Assembly (NCBI GenBank): GCA_937911865.1 | Contig: CALDSK010000228.1 | Location: forward strand, 1-40,420 | From: an uncultured Synechococcus sp. | GTDB lineage: Bacteria; Cyanobacteriota; Cyanobacteriia; Phormidesmidales; Phormidesmidaceae | Length of the DNA stretch: 40,420 nucleotides | Direction: 5' to 3' | Shown: positions 1 through 8,856 of the stretch, piece by piece | How the letters are laid out: each line of letters opens with the position of its first letter | How positions within the stretch are numbered: position 1 is the stretch's first letter | Made by a program: the position numbers and the translations under genes | Notes under the pieces: model-generated | Databases searched by the model: none | Told to the model about the DNA's origin: nothing | What the model saw: only the letters and a program-made list of their open reading frames with translations

Positions 1-95
1 GTAGCTGCTGAAGGCAGAGTGCTGATGATACGGTATCGCCTATGTATCAGTTTTGATTGATCGGCTACGTAGGCTACTGACAATTCAGCTCATGC

Positions 96-130
96 GAAAG
101 CCCCAGGTCTAATAAAGACCTGGGGCTTTC
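96..130. terminator. Strong hairpin, probable terminator downstream of the ferredoxin gene
   Basis: A perfect 15-bp stem (96-110 with 116-130) closes a 5-nt AATAA loop. It lies about 24 bp past the ferredoxin stop codon on the minus strand. The outer stem ends in AAAG/CTTT and no long U-run follows, so it could serve either direction. Confidence 0.7.
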
Positions 131-153
131 GTCTTAAAGAAATAGCGTGTGGT

Positions 154-453
154 TTAGTACAGTTCTTCTTCTTGGTGAGTCATTACTGTGCAATCAGATG
201 TGGGGTAAGCCACGCAGGTGAGCACATAGCCTGCTTCGATTTGATCATCGTCTAGAAAAGACTGATCAGATTGGTCTACAGTGCCAGCAGTAATTTTACC
301 TGCGCAAGTCGAGCAAGCGCCTGCTCTGCAAGAGTAAGGGAGATCGATGCCTTGCTCTTCAGCTGCATCCAGAATGTACTCGTCTTCAGCCACTTCAATA
401 GTGGTATTTAGATTTTCGGCTTCGTTTACCAACGTTACCTTGTAGCTAGCCAT
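154..453 (-). CDS. petF: Plant-type [2Fe-2S] ferredoxin
   Basis: This is a soluble one-electron carrier that would take electrons from photosystem I and pass them to ferredoxin-dependent enzymes. The 99-residue product has the usual photosynthetic ferredoxin length. The cluster ligands are visible as C42, C47, C50 (CRAGACSTC segment) and C80. The C-terminus is acidic (QEEELY), as is typical. The reading frame stays open further upstream, but the ATG at 453 fits the family N-terminus (MASYKVTLV) and has an AGAGGA ribosome-binding site just before it. A strong hairpin follows the gene, so it is probably transcribed alone. The 506 bp upstream is an AT-rich intergenic region shared with the divergent bvdR. 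Cyanobacteria often carry several ferredoxins, and sequence alone does not show that this is the main photosynthetic copy. Confidence 0.93.
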   Translation of the reverse strand: MASYKVTLVNEAENLNTTIEVAEDEYILDAAEEQGIDLPYSCRAGACSTCAGKITAGTVDQSDQSFLDDDQIEAGYVLTCVAYPTSDCTVMTHQEEELY

Positions 454-959
454 GCGAATGTCCTCTCGGTTGTTTGAACGTGTTTCTAAATACCTTTGTG
501 TTGCTATAAACGCTAACAACATAGGCGTTTAAAACAGCGTATATTGATAGTACGAGAAAACCATTCTGCTGTAACTATCTTGCAGTAGATTCTTGAAAGG
601 TATTCGTAATCTAAAACTGAATGTAGTCCATGTTTTGCTTATGTTTAGTGCTTTTTTTATAACTCGATAGAAGTTCGAAACCAGCTATATAAGAGGAGTT
701 TAGTCGTTTCCCTGCTTAAAAAAGACGAGAGCTCATTGACCTTTATTTTATCAGTAATTGATTTTATTATAAACTTTGCTTATGGCATATAAAAGTTAAG
801 CATAATGATAGAAATTTACCCTTATTGAAAGCTTTTCTCAATCAAGAAAGCGCCCTTTAACAGGCTGTTCATTGATTGATTTTTAGTTGAGAATTTTGTG
901 TCGAATGTTACCCCTTTTGTCTAATTGCTGCTGATTCTCTTCCGCTTTAGAAGATAGAG
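454..959. other. AT-rich divergent intergenic region between ferredoxin and bvdR
   Basis: About 500 bp without a convincing gene. It is markedly more AT-rich than its surroundings and must hold the promoters of ferredoxin (minus) and bvdR (plus). I see T-runs and weak TATA-like sequences but no operator or RNA motif I can name. Confidence 0.5.
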
Positions 960-1946
960 ATGGTGGATGTGGATATGACGCTTAGAGCCGGGATTGTCGG
1001 AACTGGATACGCCGCTAGGGTGAGAGCAGATGCTTTGTTGCTAGATGAGCGATCGCACTTATCAGCTGTCGCAGGCCGTGACTACTCTCGTGCTGTTGAT
1101 TTTGCTAGGCGGTATGGCATACAGCCGATGGACAGCTGGTTTGATTTGGTGACAGCTGATTCGATTGATCTAGTCGTTGTCTCCACAGTGAGCGCATTGC
1201 ACGGTGAGGTGGTTGAGGCTGCATTGAATGCAGGAAAACATGTCGCTGTGGAGTATCCACTGTCGTTGGAGCTAGCTCAAGCAGAGCGACTGCTGTTACT
1301 GGCCGCGAATCAAGACCTTTTGCTGCACGTGGAGCATATTGAGCTTTTGGGTGGATTGCATAGGACGATGCGATCGCACTTACCAGAGATTGGCGCGCCT
1401 ACCTACGTCAGCTACCGGACGCTGAGCCCTAAGCATCCTGCGCCGGTGAAATGGAGCTATAGACAAGACTTATTTGGTTTCCCCTTTTGCGGCGCGCTGT
1501 CGCGGGTGCACCGACTCACTAATCTGTTTGGCGCGGTAGCGTCTGTGGACTGCTGCACAAGGATCGATTGGAAGGATGACGATAGTGGCTACTACCGCAG
1601 TATCCTCAGTTCTGGGCGGTTGCAATTTACCAGTGGCTTGATTGCCGAGCTGACCTACGGCAAGGGTGAAAATATATGGACTGCCTGCCGGACTATAGAC
1701 GCTCAAGGGACCCAAGGGTCATTGGCGTTTTCTGGTAATAGTGGAACACTAGTGACGGCCGATGGCACTCATGCCGTGCAGGCCGCACCTCGTAAAGGCT
1801 TAATCGCTCTAGATACGCAAGCTGTTTTAGCTCACCTGACGGAGGGCGTAGCGCTATACGTGAAGGCTGCTGACAGCGTTTATGCCTTGCGAGTAGGTGA
1901 TGCGCTCCGGAGAGCTTCTTCACAGGGAAACACTGTCACCCTGTAA
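960..1946 (+). CDS. bvdR: Biliverdin reductase, Gfo/Idh/MocA fold
   Basis: The enzyme reduces biliverdin IX-alpha to bilirubin with NAD(P)H; in Synechocystis, BvdR is linked to normal phycobilisome formation. The 328-residue protein has an N-terminal Rossmann motif (GIVGTGYAA, residues 11-19) followed by a Gfo/Idh/MocA C-terminal domain. From memory it matches Synechocystis BvdR in length and in several blocks: LLHVEHIELLGG near residue 120, a PAP/V-W-Y block, FGFP, ALSR, TNLFG, the YGKGE segment and ALYV near the C-terminus. A general Gfo/Idh/MocA oxidoreductase is the fallback. An alternative ATG lies five codons in, at 975. Three tandem 17-bp repeats start on the stop codon, and the convergent comB follows closely. 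Confidence 0.85.
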   Translation: MVDVDMTLRAGIVGTGYAARVRADALLLDERSHLSAVAGRDYSRAVDFARRYGIQPMDSWFDLVTADSIDLVVVSTVSALHGEVVEAALNAGKHVAVEYPLSLELAQAERLLLLAANQDLLLHVEHIELLGGLHRTMRSHLPEIGAPTYVSYRTLSPKHPAPVKWSYRQDLFGFPFCGALSRVHRLTNLFGAVASVDCCTRIDWKDDDSGYYRSILSSGRLQFTSGLIAELTYGKGENIWTACRTIDAQGTQGSLAFSGNSGTLVTADGTHAVQAAPRKGLIALDTQAVLAHLTEGVALYVKAADSVYALRVGDALRRASSQGNTVTL

Positions 1947-1995
1947 GAGTGTCAAAGTAGTAAAAGTGTCAAAGTAGTAAGAGTGTCAACGTAGT
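1945..1995. repeat. Tandem repeat, 17 bp x 3
   Basis: Three adjacent 17-bp units (1945-1961, 1962-1978, 1979-1995) of the form AAGAGTGTCAAAGTAGT. Units 2 and 3 each differ by one base. The array starts inside the bvdR stop codon and ends just before the comB stop on the other strand. Confidence 0.9.
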
Positions 1996-2004
1996 GAGCA
2001 GTGG

Positions 2005-2775
2005 TTATTGGTTGACCAAAATGCCTGGACTTTGCTGAATGGGCACGATGTCTAGAATATCGAGCTGGGCACAGTATTCTGTATCGACGGTGTTGTTTTT
2101 TCGCAGCAGTCGCTGTCCGTGGCTCGCTTGGGTTAAGAGCTCTGGCAGCTGAGTTTGCCACTGGACGAAGAGACTGACGGAGGCCAACGCAGCATCGTTA
2201 CCGACAATATCCGCATAGCCGAGCTGATTTTGTGCCATCAGCTGCTGAATAATTGCACCCGCGCAAACGGTGTCTTCTAATGAGTAGTCGCCTTCCCAGC
2301 CAGAGCCAACGAGCCAGACGTTACTGGGCTGATGCTGCTTAAGATAGTCCACAACAGCTTGGCGGGTGGTGAGTGCAGCTGTGAGTACGATGGGGGCGTC
2401 CTGTATGCGCTGTAGGCACCGAGTACCGTTGGTGGTGCTCATGAACAGGCGTTTGCCTTTGGTTTGCTCTGGCGAGTGGTCAAGCGGGGAGTTGCCTAGA
2501 TCGAAGCCTTCTACTCGCTGTCCGCCGCGTTCTCCGGCTCGAATGCGTTTGTCAGCTGGCCAATTTTCGCTTTCACTGAGGAGTTTATCGAGATCGCTGA
2601 ATACTTGAATCGCTTCGGCTCCGGCACTGAAGGCAGCGGCCATGGTTGTGGTGGCTCTAAGGACATCAATGGCGATCGCACAGTCAGGTAAGAGGCCCGT
2701 GGGGACTTCTTCGGGAGTGTGATAGACGGATATTTTCACTGGATATTTTGCCCGTGTGCGTTCTTTGCTGCTCAT
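2005..2775 (-). CDS. comB: 2-phosphosulfolactate phosphatase family protein (ComB)
   Basis: ComB hydrolyses 2-phosphosulfolactate to sulfolactate, a Mg-dependent step of coenzyme M synthesis in archaea. Cyanobacteria carry ComB homologues but do not make coenzyme M, so the substrate here is uncertain. The 256-residue product shows the family blocks in order: DVLRATTT (about residues 38-45), GERGG, a FDLGNSP segment, TTNGTR, and [13 protein letters not shown] toward the C-terminal half. The start is the ATG at 2775. The gene converges on bvdR across the 17-bp repeats and lies about 110 bp downstream of tRNA-Ser on the same strand. The family call is firm; the reaction in this organism is inferred. 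Confidence 0.88.
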   Translation of the reverse strand: MSSKERTRAKYPVKISVYHTPEEVPTGLLPDCAIAIDVLRATTTMAAAFSAGAEAIQVFSDLDKLLSESENWPADKRIRAGERGGQRVEGFDLGNSPLDHSPEQTKGKRLFMSTTNGTRCLQRIQDAPIVLTAALTTRQAVVDYLKQHQPSNVWLVGSGWEGDYSLEDTVCAGAIIQQLMAQNQLGYADIVGNDAALASVSLFVQWQTQLPELLTQASHGQRLLRKNNTVDTEYCAQLDILDIVPIQQSPGILVNQ

Positions 2776-2887
2776 TCAAAGATTACAGACTTTGGTCTCA
2801 ATTCCAAAGTCTGCAGGTGTGTTTCAATAATTCTATATCGCTCCTTGTGAAGGAATCGTAGAACCTATCGAAAACTATGGGATTAAA

Positions 2888-2972
<85 letters not shown>

Positions 2973-3196
2973 AGGCGTACGCTTGGGCCTGTGTTTGGGA
3001 TACACATTCAGGGCACGCATTCAGTAACGGTAGGACCGTACTTAAATAGGCTTGGTTATAGTAGCTTGAATTGTCTTAAGACGTCTACTTCTATCGCTGT
3101 CTTTATCTGCTGGCGGTGCGCTTTGAGGTCGAGCAGGCAGGCCACCCGGTCGCCTGTCTGTACAGGTTGACTGTGCAGTTTGACCGGACAGTTTGA

Positions 3197-4102
3197 CTAT
3201 ATGCCCAGGTGGGCTTTGTATAGATACTCTTCTGAGATTTGCTGGAACTGCTCATCTAGCCAGATCAGTGCAATAGAGTCGACGCTTCCCTGGTTGAGGG
3301 TGACCAAAGAAAAACTGCGCCGATTGCCTGTGGGCGTTTTTTCGATTCGAGGAACATTGGCGGCGTTGAAATAGACCGTGTCAGCGGTTTTGGCAACTCG
3401 CTTGCGAAGCCGATTGGTGTTGTTTTTTAGCGTGTGGTGCATGTGCCCAAACGTGACTAGGGGAATGTGCTTGCCAGATGCTTGTGTTAGTGCGATCGCC
3501 TGGGCAAAGTCAGGATCGCCATAATCACCGCCGCCGCCGTTTTTTCCCCAGTCTTTGCCGCAGGGATCTTCCGGCTGATCGCCTAAACCAGTGGGCCCAA
3601 CGTGGCCAACAAAAATGACAGTGGTGTGTTCGGCTTCATCCGCCGCCGCCAAAATCATATCGAGTGATTCGTCAAAGTTTTTGACGTCGAAGCGATCTCG
3701 ATAAAACTTGCGGTATCGCCACTTTGGTCCTCCCCAGCTGAACGGGCGAGCACCGACAATCGTCAATCCAAACTGGGGGAATTCTCGTTTCCCAAAGCCG
3801 ATGTGGTCGTCGCCAAGCAGATCGATTTGTAGCTGTACCCAATCCTCTTTGGTCCGGTCGTATGGACAGTTTTTGATGCCTTTGTTGCTTGCAGAATAGT
3901 AAGCATCGTGATTGCCCATCACTGCAACTTTGGGGACTTCTACTGCCGCAATGCGTCTGACGACTTCAACGGCTTCATTGCCATAATCACCAACAAAAAT
4001 AGCTAAATCAATATCTAGGTGCTTGAGGGCGGCGTTGTCTTCTAGTTCCCAGAGGTCGTGGATATCACCGACAACTGCTATCTTGACCACTGACTGATGC
4101 AC
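3197..4102 (-). CDS. Cyanobacterial/plant-type metallophosphoesterase (TIGR04168-like)
   Basis: A predicted soluble calcineurin-like phosphoesterase of 301 residues. All metal-binding motifs are present in order: GDIHDLW (about 12-18), GDYGNE (about 38), GNHDA (about 63), GHVGPTG, and GHMHH near residue 219. The combination of GDIHDLW, the PFSWGGPKWRYRKFY segment and total length fits the TIGR04168 family of cyanobacteria and plants, whose substrate I do not know. A glycine-rich GKNGGGGDYGD loop precedes the last motif. The start at 4102 leaves six residues before the first strand. The gene is divergent from the HAD-like gene, with 255 bp between the two starts. Confidence 0.88.
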   Translation of the reverse strand: MHQSVVKIAVVGDIHDLWELEDNAALKHLDIDLAIFVGDYGNEAVEVVRRIAAVEVPKVAVMGNHDAYYSASNKGIKNCPYDRTKEDWVQLQIDLLGDDHIGFGKREFPQFGLTIVGARPFSWGGPKWRYRKFYRDRFDVKNFDESLDMILAAADEAEHTTVIFVGHVGPTGLGDQPEDPCGKDWGKNGGGGDYGDPDFAQAIALTQASGKHIPLVTFGHMHHTLKNNTNRLRKRVAKTADTVYFNAANVPRIEKTPTGNRRSFSLVTLNQGSVDSIALIWLDEQFQQISEEYLYKAHLGI

Positions 4103-4357
4103 GGTAAATGTTGCCTCTGAAGCTCTAGGCGGGCGAAGCGCCCTCTTTGGCTCTTAGCTGTGAGAAGTGCTCTTTATCAGCATATATCAAACGCAATTGA
4201 CTGTGCGGCTGCCAGTCTCTAGCTCAACTTATCATGACTGGATAGTTAACCGGGAGTATCCATAGCGAACAAAGGGGCCTACTGTTTTAAACAGGATAAG
4301 CCTTAGGGAAGTAAACACTGGGCTTAGTCATCTGTGAAGAGAGCTGATGTAGTCAAA

Positions 4358-5194
4358 ATGGTTGATCAAATAGTATTAACGGCTTTAGATGGAACGCTGC
4401 TGAATTCTTCTGAGGTTGGAGCGCCTGAAGAACGCTCGAACGAGAATTCTGACGATAGGTATGAACAGCTGCGATCGCTGCTTGAACAGCTGCGAGAAAA
4501 AGGCATTCCAGTAATTTTGTTTTCGAGGCGCGATCGCACCGAAATAGACTCAATCCGTCAGCAGCTAGGCTTGGTCGATCCCTTCATTGCAGAAAGCGGC
4601 AGCGCTGTTTTTACGCCTGTAGACCATAATCCTTTCGAGCCAAGTTTGGGCGAAAAAGAAGATAACTATTTTGTGCTGACATTGGGCTGCCCTTACGTCC
4701 AAGCGCGAGCTGGACTGCGTGTGCTCGCCAACATCATCTCTCATCCGTTAAAAGGATTCGGCGACTTCACCGTACCTCAGCTACAAAAATTAGCCGGGAT
4801 TTCGGAGCAGGCAGCGCATCAAGCCAAGGCTCGCGAGTTTAGTGAGCTGTTTATGACGCCTAAAGCTGTGGATTCGGCAGAATTACAGCAGGCGGCTGAA
4901 GACATGGGATTCGAGGTGGTCTTACGTTCTAAAGAAGAAACTCGGTTTTCTGAGCTGCTGGGTTCTGGGGCGAGTCTTGCAACGGCAGCCAGCGCGGTGG
5001 TCGAAGCCTATCTCACTCAGCTGGAGCCAGGAAAATCGCTTAGTGTCACTGTTATCAGCAGCCGTTCGGATAATTTAGCGGCTTTGTCACAGGTGAAAAG
5101 CGACTTGGATATTGCGACATGGCGAGAAGTCTTGACAGACGCCCCTGCGCCCGACGGTTGGCTGAACGCTGTTGCCCCTTTGCTGGGTACCTGA
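4358..5194 (+). CDS. HAD-fold protein related to mannosyl-3-phosphoglycerate phosphatase, probably inactive
   Basis: The overall layout matches the Cof/MPGP branch of HAD phosphatases, which dephosphorylate mannosyl- or glucosyl-3-phosphoglycerate. Visible blocks are LDGTLL at the N-terminus, the FSRRDRTEI motif II block, ESGSAVF, and an AREFSELF cap segment. The catalytic positions look lost. Motif I reads T-A-L-D-G-T, so alanine 9 replaces the expected nucleophilic aspartate. The motif III lysine region reads GSGASLATAA with no lysine. The motif IV GDxxND is degraded to SRSDN. The frame is intact, so this looks like a maintained pseudo-enzyme and not a decayed gene. The ATG at 4358 fits the family N-terminus best; a GTG at 4334 would add eight residues. 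A clear terminator follows. Confidence 0.75.
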   Translation: MVDQIVLTALDGTLLNSSEVGAPEERSNENSDDRYEQLRSLLEQLREKGIPVILFSRRDRTEIDSIRQQLGLVDPFIAESGSAVFTPVDHNPFEPSLGEKEDNYFVLTLGCPYVQARAGLRVLANIISHPLKGFGDFTVPQLQKLAGISEQAAHQAKAREFSELFMTPKAVDSAELQQAAEDMGFEVVLRSKEETRFSELLGSGASLATAASAVVEAYLTQLEPGKSLSVTVISSRSDNLAALSQVKSDLDIATWREVLTDAPAPDGWLNAVAPLLGT

Positions 5195-5220
5195 CTCGCG
5201 TTTGGTCAACATGCAACAAG

Positions 5221-5247
5221 AGCCGCTGCCTTCAGCGGCTTTCTTTT
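5221..5247 (+). terminator. Rho-independent terminator
   Basis: An 8-bp perfect stem (AGCCGCTG 5221-5228 with CAGCGGCT 5233-5240) and a 4-nt CCTT loop are followed by TTCTTTT. It ends the HAD-like gene and separates it from nadA. Confidence 0.9.
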
Positions 5248-5396
5248 CAAAGAAATAGGCGTCATCGACTTTGCAGAAAGGCTTTGCAGAGGGGCTTGTG
5301 GTTTTGCCTGGTGAATCAGCTGGCTATTAATGGTAGTTTTGACTATAATTGGAGTCAAGTAATTGGTAATCCACAATAATTTAGAGAGGAAAGTCC

Positions 5397-6365
5397 GTGT
5401 TTGCTACTGCCAGCGTCTCCCCTACCCAGACGGCGTTGCCGAAGGATCTTTTTGGTGCGATTGAACAGCTCAAAAAGGACCTGAATGCGGTTGTTCTGGC
5501 TCATTACTACCAGGAGCCTGATATTCAAGATATTGCTGATTATATTGGCGATTCTTTAGGGCTTTCCCAAAGGGCCGCTGACACCGAAGCAGATGTTATT
5601 GTGTTTGCCGGTGTGCACTTTATGGCGGAAACCGCCAAAATTTTGAATCCAGATAAGTTAGTTTTGCTACCTGATCTAGACGCAGGGTGTTCTTTGGCCG
5701 ATAGCTGTGCGCCGGATGAATTTGCCCGGTTTAAGGCCGCTCATCCTGACCATTTGGTGATTTCTTATATCAACTGCACGGCTAATATTAAAGCGATGAG
5801 CGATATTATCTGTACCAGTTCTAACGCCGTCAAGCTGGTGAACCAGCTGCCTGCTGAGCAGAAAATTATTTTTGCTCCCGATCGCAATCTAGGGCGATAT
5901 GTGATGGAGCAAACAGGCCGAGAGATGGTGCTTTGGCAGGGTAGCTGCATTGTGCATGAGACGTTTTCTGAAAAGAAGATACTCCAGCTGAAAATGGAGC
6001 ATCCGGATGCGGAAATTGTGGCTCATCCAGAGTGTGAGCAGACAGTGCTACGCCATGCCAGCTATATTGGCTCAACCACCGCGCTGCTGAACTATGTGCA
6101 GCGCAGTGAAAATGAACGGTTTATTGTGGCTACAGAGCCCGGTATTATTCATCAGATGGAGAAGCAAGTGCCCCAAAAGCACTTTATTCCTGCACCGCCT
6201 GAGGCAAACTGTGCCTGTAACGAATGCCCATACATGCGATTGAATACGCTAGAAAAGCTGTATCTAGCGATGAAAAATAAGACACCAGAAGTCACTATTC
6301 CAGAGGCGATTCAATCGGATGCGCTAGCGCCGATTCAACGCATGTTAGAGATGAGTGCTCGGTAA
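5397..6365 (+). CDS. nadA: Quinolinate synthase NadA
   Basis: NadA condenses iminoaspartate with dihydroxyacetone phosphate to give quinolinate, the committed step of de novo NAD synthesis, using an oxygen-sensitive [4Fe-4S] cluster. The 322-residue product has family blocks VLAHYYQ, GDSLGLS and [11 protein letters not shown]. The three expected cluster cysteines are C127 (INCTA), C184 (QGSCIVHE) and the C-terminal C-x-C-x-x-C at 272-277, whose last cysteine is the usual ligand. The start is a GTG at 5397, supported by an AGAGAGGA ribosome-binding site at about 5383-5390. The gene is preceded by a terminator and meets a convergent TerB-like gene, so it is probably monocistronic. nadB and nadC are not in the window. 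Confidence 0.96.
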   Translation: MFATASVSPTQTALPKDLFGAIEQLKKDLNAVVLAHYYQEPDIQDIADYIGDSLGLSQRAADTEADVIVFAGVHFMAETAKILNPDKLVLLPDLDAGCSLADSCAPDEFARFKAAHPDHLVISYINCTANIKAMSDIICTSSNAVKLVNQLPAEQKIIFAPDRNLGRYVMEQTGREMVLWQGSCIVHETFSEKKILQLKMEHPDAEIVAHPECEQTVLRHASYIGSTTALLNYVQRSENERFIVATEPGIIHQMEKQVPQKHFIPAPPEANCACNECPYMRLNTLEKLYLAMKNKTPEVTIPEAIQSDALAPIQRMLEMSAR

Positions 6366-6393
6366 TAGTCAGCGAAATAAAATCGTCAGGTCG

Positions 6394-6435
6394 CTGTATC
6401 AGATAATCACGTTACTGTGTCAGATAATCACGCAG
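6394..6435. repeat. Tandem duplication, 21 bp x 2, over the terB-like stop codon
   Basis: Units 6394-6414 and 6415-6435 (core GTCAGATAATCACG) differ at a few positions. On the minus strand one copy encodes the last residues of the TerB-like protein (RDYLTQ) and the other lies just past its stop codon, so the 3' end of the gene has been duplicated. Confidence 0.85.
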
Positions 6436-6891
6436 CTGATAGGCCAGCATATCTACAATGTTGTCGCCGCCCTGGTTGAGCGCGGCAATGGCTTCCTGCT
6501 CAGCTCTTTTAACAATCTCAGCCGGAAGATTAAGCTGCTCGATCAGCTTGCGGTAAGCGGTGCTTTCTGCTTGGTTGACCTTGGCTTCTTCGGGGGTGCG
6601 TGCACTGGCATTGATGACTTCGTAGGAGAGCCGCACAGCAATTTCTTTTTCAGCGTCGCTGGCGATTTTGCCAGCGGCTTCTTCTAGCGGAATATCTTGG
6701 ACAAAGTATTCTTTGAGCTGGCTTTGGAGGTAGGCCTGCTGATCTGGCTCACTTGCGAAGAGCTGACTGAAGCGATTGAGCATGACGTCGACTTCTTTTT
6801 GCTCTAAGGTTTCATCGGCCCAGGCCATAGAGAGAACAACGCGCAGCAGATTCATTTGACGCGGAGAAATCGGCGGTGGCTGGATGTTCAT
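6412..6891 (-). CDS. TerB-like domain protein
   Basis: A 159-residue, mostly helical, acidic protein. Its N-terminal half (about residues 10-130) resembles the TerB/tellurite-resistance fold: a LLRVVLSMAWADETLEQKEVDVM segment with the conserved W/A-D-E arrangement that would carry metal-binding acidic residues, then long amphipathic helices. In cyanobacteria such stand-alone TerB domains are common and poorly characterised; tellurite resistance should not be assumed. It lies 180 bp downstream of the CRP-family regulator on the same strand and converges on nadA. The start at 6891 gives a short proline-rich leader before the domain. No signal peptide or membrane segment is seen. Confidence 0.75.
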   Translation of the reverse strand: MNIQPPPISPRQMNLLRVVLSMAWADETLEQKEVDVMLNRFSQLFASEPDQQAYLQSQLKEYFVQDIPLEEAAGKIASDAEKEIAVRLSYEVINASARTPEEAKVNQAESTAYRKLIEQLNLPAEIVKRAEQEAIAALNQGGDNIVDMLAYQLRDYLTQ

Positions 6892-7071
6892 ATGGCGTTC
6901 TCACCTGTGTAGTAGCGTGGCTGAGTGTTCGTACTTGGCCGTTTGGTTTTGGCTGCTCTCAGACACACGGAATTGTCTTTTACTTTAGAAAAGGAGACGG
7001 CAAATAGTGAAAACTGCCCTACAAAATTTAAAGATATGACTGGCGATCGCAGTCCTTAACCCAAGTTCAGG

Positions 7072-7782
7072 CTAGCCAAGTTTAGATAAATGCCTGAGGC
7101 TTTTTATGTCGAGCAGGCGAATGACGTCTTTGTCGGTATCAATTGTGAGCCAGTTACGCGCGGCAAGTTTGCTCATGATTTTGCCAACTTCGGCGAGCTT
7201 GATATCTGCGATCGCTGCTAAATCCGTCTCAGGAATATTGAAAATTTCAATGCTGTTACCTCTATGGTCACCGTAGGCATCGGCCAAACCAATCAACGTG
7301 TAGACCATCTTGATGCCAGGTGCTTTATTGCGTAGCTGAAAGCGTTTTTGAGTTTGCTTGAGGCGTTCCACCATGCTTTGTAGTAAACGATGGTGCAGCT
7401 GAGGATCTTTGAACAGACTTTGAATAAACAGCTGCGCTGGAATACTTAACAGTTCAACCTTAGAGAGCGCTGCAACGTCTGTAGAGCGAGGTGATTCGTT
7501 AAGGACGGCCATTTCGCCAAAGTACTCGCCTTTGCCTAAGATTACGAGCGTTACATAGTCGTCGCCTGCCTGCACACGAACTTTCGCCCAGCCTGAAACA
7601 ATTAGATACACCGCGTTGCCCCACGAGTCTTCCATCAGGACCGTGCGACCAGCCGGGCACTCGTTAAAAATTGCACTCTCTTGCAGCTTTTTGAGTGTTT
7701 CTGGGCTGGCGTCTTTAAAGAGCGGAAACAGCTCGCTAAAGTCTTTGGGTTCTAGGGTCAGTGGCGAGGCAGGCGATGACAT
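7072..7782 (-). CDS. CRP/FNR-family transcriptional regulator
   Basis: A predicted cyclic-nucleotide-sensing or redox-independent transcription factor of 236 residues. The N-terminal cyclic-nucleotide-binding domain (about residues 20-140) has the phosphate-binding cassette GEYFGEMAVLNESPRSTDV, including the conserved glutamate and arginine. A long dimer helix follows (LLQSMVERLKQTQKRFQLR). A C-terminal winged helix (about 185-230) has the recognition segment TDLAAIADIKLAEVGKIMSKLAARNWL. There is no cysteine set for an FNR iron-sulfur cluster. Whether it binds cAMP, like Synechocystis SyCRP1, or another ligand cannot be decided here. It stands alone between the EamA exporter and the TerB-like gene, all on the minus strand. 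Confidence 0.9.
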   Translation of the reverse strand: MSSPASPLTLEPKDFSELFPLFKDASPETLKKLQESAIFNECPAGRTVLMEDSWGNAVYLIVSGWAKVRVQAGDDYVTLVILGKGEYFGEMAVLNESPRSTDVAALSKVELLSIPAQLFIQSLFKDPQLHHRLLQSMVERLKQTQKRFQLRNKAPGIKMVYTLIGLADAYGDHRGNSIEIFNIPETDLAAIADIKLAEVGKIMSKLAARNWLTIDTDKDVIRLLDIKSLRHLSKLG

Positions 7783-7924
7783 AGCACTAGCGTAGACAAC
7801 TCAATTCACCCATAGACTACCCATCTGGCTATGACAAGTTGTAGTTGATACAAGTTGTCGCTAGTGCAAGCTGTCGCGATCTAAAGTGCCTGGTCTAAAG
7901 AGCTGAGATAGCGGTGCTAAAGCG

Positions 7925-8797
7925 CTACGGGTGAATGTCTGTGTCGCTTTCACTGGCTTTGTGAAACTGCGCTGCACCGGCGGCAGCAATAGAAACCAGG
8001 AGGCAGGCAATCAGCGATCGCGCCGATAGCGTCTCACCCAAAATCAAAAAGCCAGCCAGTACCCCTACCATGGGTTCAACGCTCAGCATGACCCCAAAAA
8101 CTTTAACTGGAATCGTCCTAAGTGCTGCAATTTCGCAGGCGTAGGGCAGCGCGGTAGAGAGGACCGCTACGCCTACACCCGTCGCTAGCAGTCTTGGACT
8201 TAGCAACGCGCTACCCGCCGTGGCAATCCCGATTGGTAGCAGCACAACTGTCCCGACCAAAAGTCCCCAGGCCAATCCTTCAACGCCGGGCAGTGCTGGA
8301 CCAATTTTAGCGGCCAGGATGATGTACAGTGCCCAGCAGAGACCGGCAAATAGGGCCAGGAGTATCCCGACCGGGTCAAGGTTAGCGCCGCTTAGCGGTG
8401 TGAGTAGTGAAATTCCAATTGCTGCAAGGGCGGCCCAGAGACCGTCCTGCCATTTTTGAGACTTGAGTACTGATAGGCCTAGTGGACCTGTGAATTCTAT
8501 AGCGATCGCAATGCCCAGTGGAATGCGATCAATCGCGGCATAAAAGGCCGAATTCATGCAGGTCATCACAAGGCCATAGACCAGAATGAGCTTGAAGTTT
8601 GACTTAACCTGAGCGTGTAACCTGGGCCGCCAGATAGCGAAGAGTATCAGGGCCGAAAAGGTGACTCTAAGCGCCACAACACCCCATGGGCCCAGTTCAC
8701 TAAACAACGATTTGGCCAGCGCAGAGCCAAACTGAATAGAGAGAATCGCAATCAGCAAAAATCCGATAGGAGAGGGCCGCTTAAGCGATAGATTCAT
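7925..8797 (-). CDS. EamA-family (drug/metabolite superfamily) exporter, RhtA-like
   Basis: An inner-membrane transporter of 290 residues with about ten hydrophobic segments arranged as two EamA repeats. The pattern is closest to RhtA-type threonine/homoserine exporters: an N-terminal SIQFGSALAKSLF segment, a GPWGVVALRV segment, then DRIPLGIAIAIEFTGPLG, and in the second half a VEPMVGVLAGFLILGE segment. The substrate is inferred from this resemblance only and could be another amino acid or metabolite. The start ATG at 8797 is followed by a short basic stretch (NLSLKRPSP) before the first membrane segment. It is 59 bp downstream of the Ycf46-like gene on the same strand and may be co-transcribed with it. 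Confidence 0.85.
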   Translation of the reverse strand: MNLSLKRPSPIGFLLIAILSIQFGSALAKSLFSELGPWGVVALRVTFSALILFAIWRPRLHAQVKSNFKLILVYGLVMTCMNSAFYAAIDRIPLGIAIAIEFTGPLGLSVLKSQKWQDGLWAALAAIGISLLTPLSGANLDPVGILLALFAGLCWALYIILAAKIGPALPGVEGLAWGLLVGTVVLLPIGIATAGSALLSPRLLATGVGVAVLSTALPYACEIAALRTIPVKVFGVMLSVEPMVGVLAGFLILGETLSARSLIACLLVSIAAAGAAQFHKASESDTDIHP

Positions 8798-8856
8798 GAT
8801 TTGGCCCCGCTAAGAAAATTAGGTTGAGATCTCCTCAGCTTACGTGGTCTGCGAGC

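Noticed and set aside
6412..6891. Tellurite-resistance operon
   Set aside because: Only a lone TerB-like domain is present; no other ter genes flank it.
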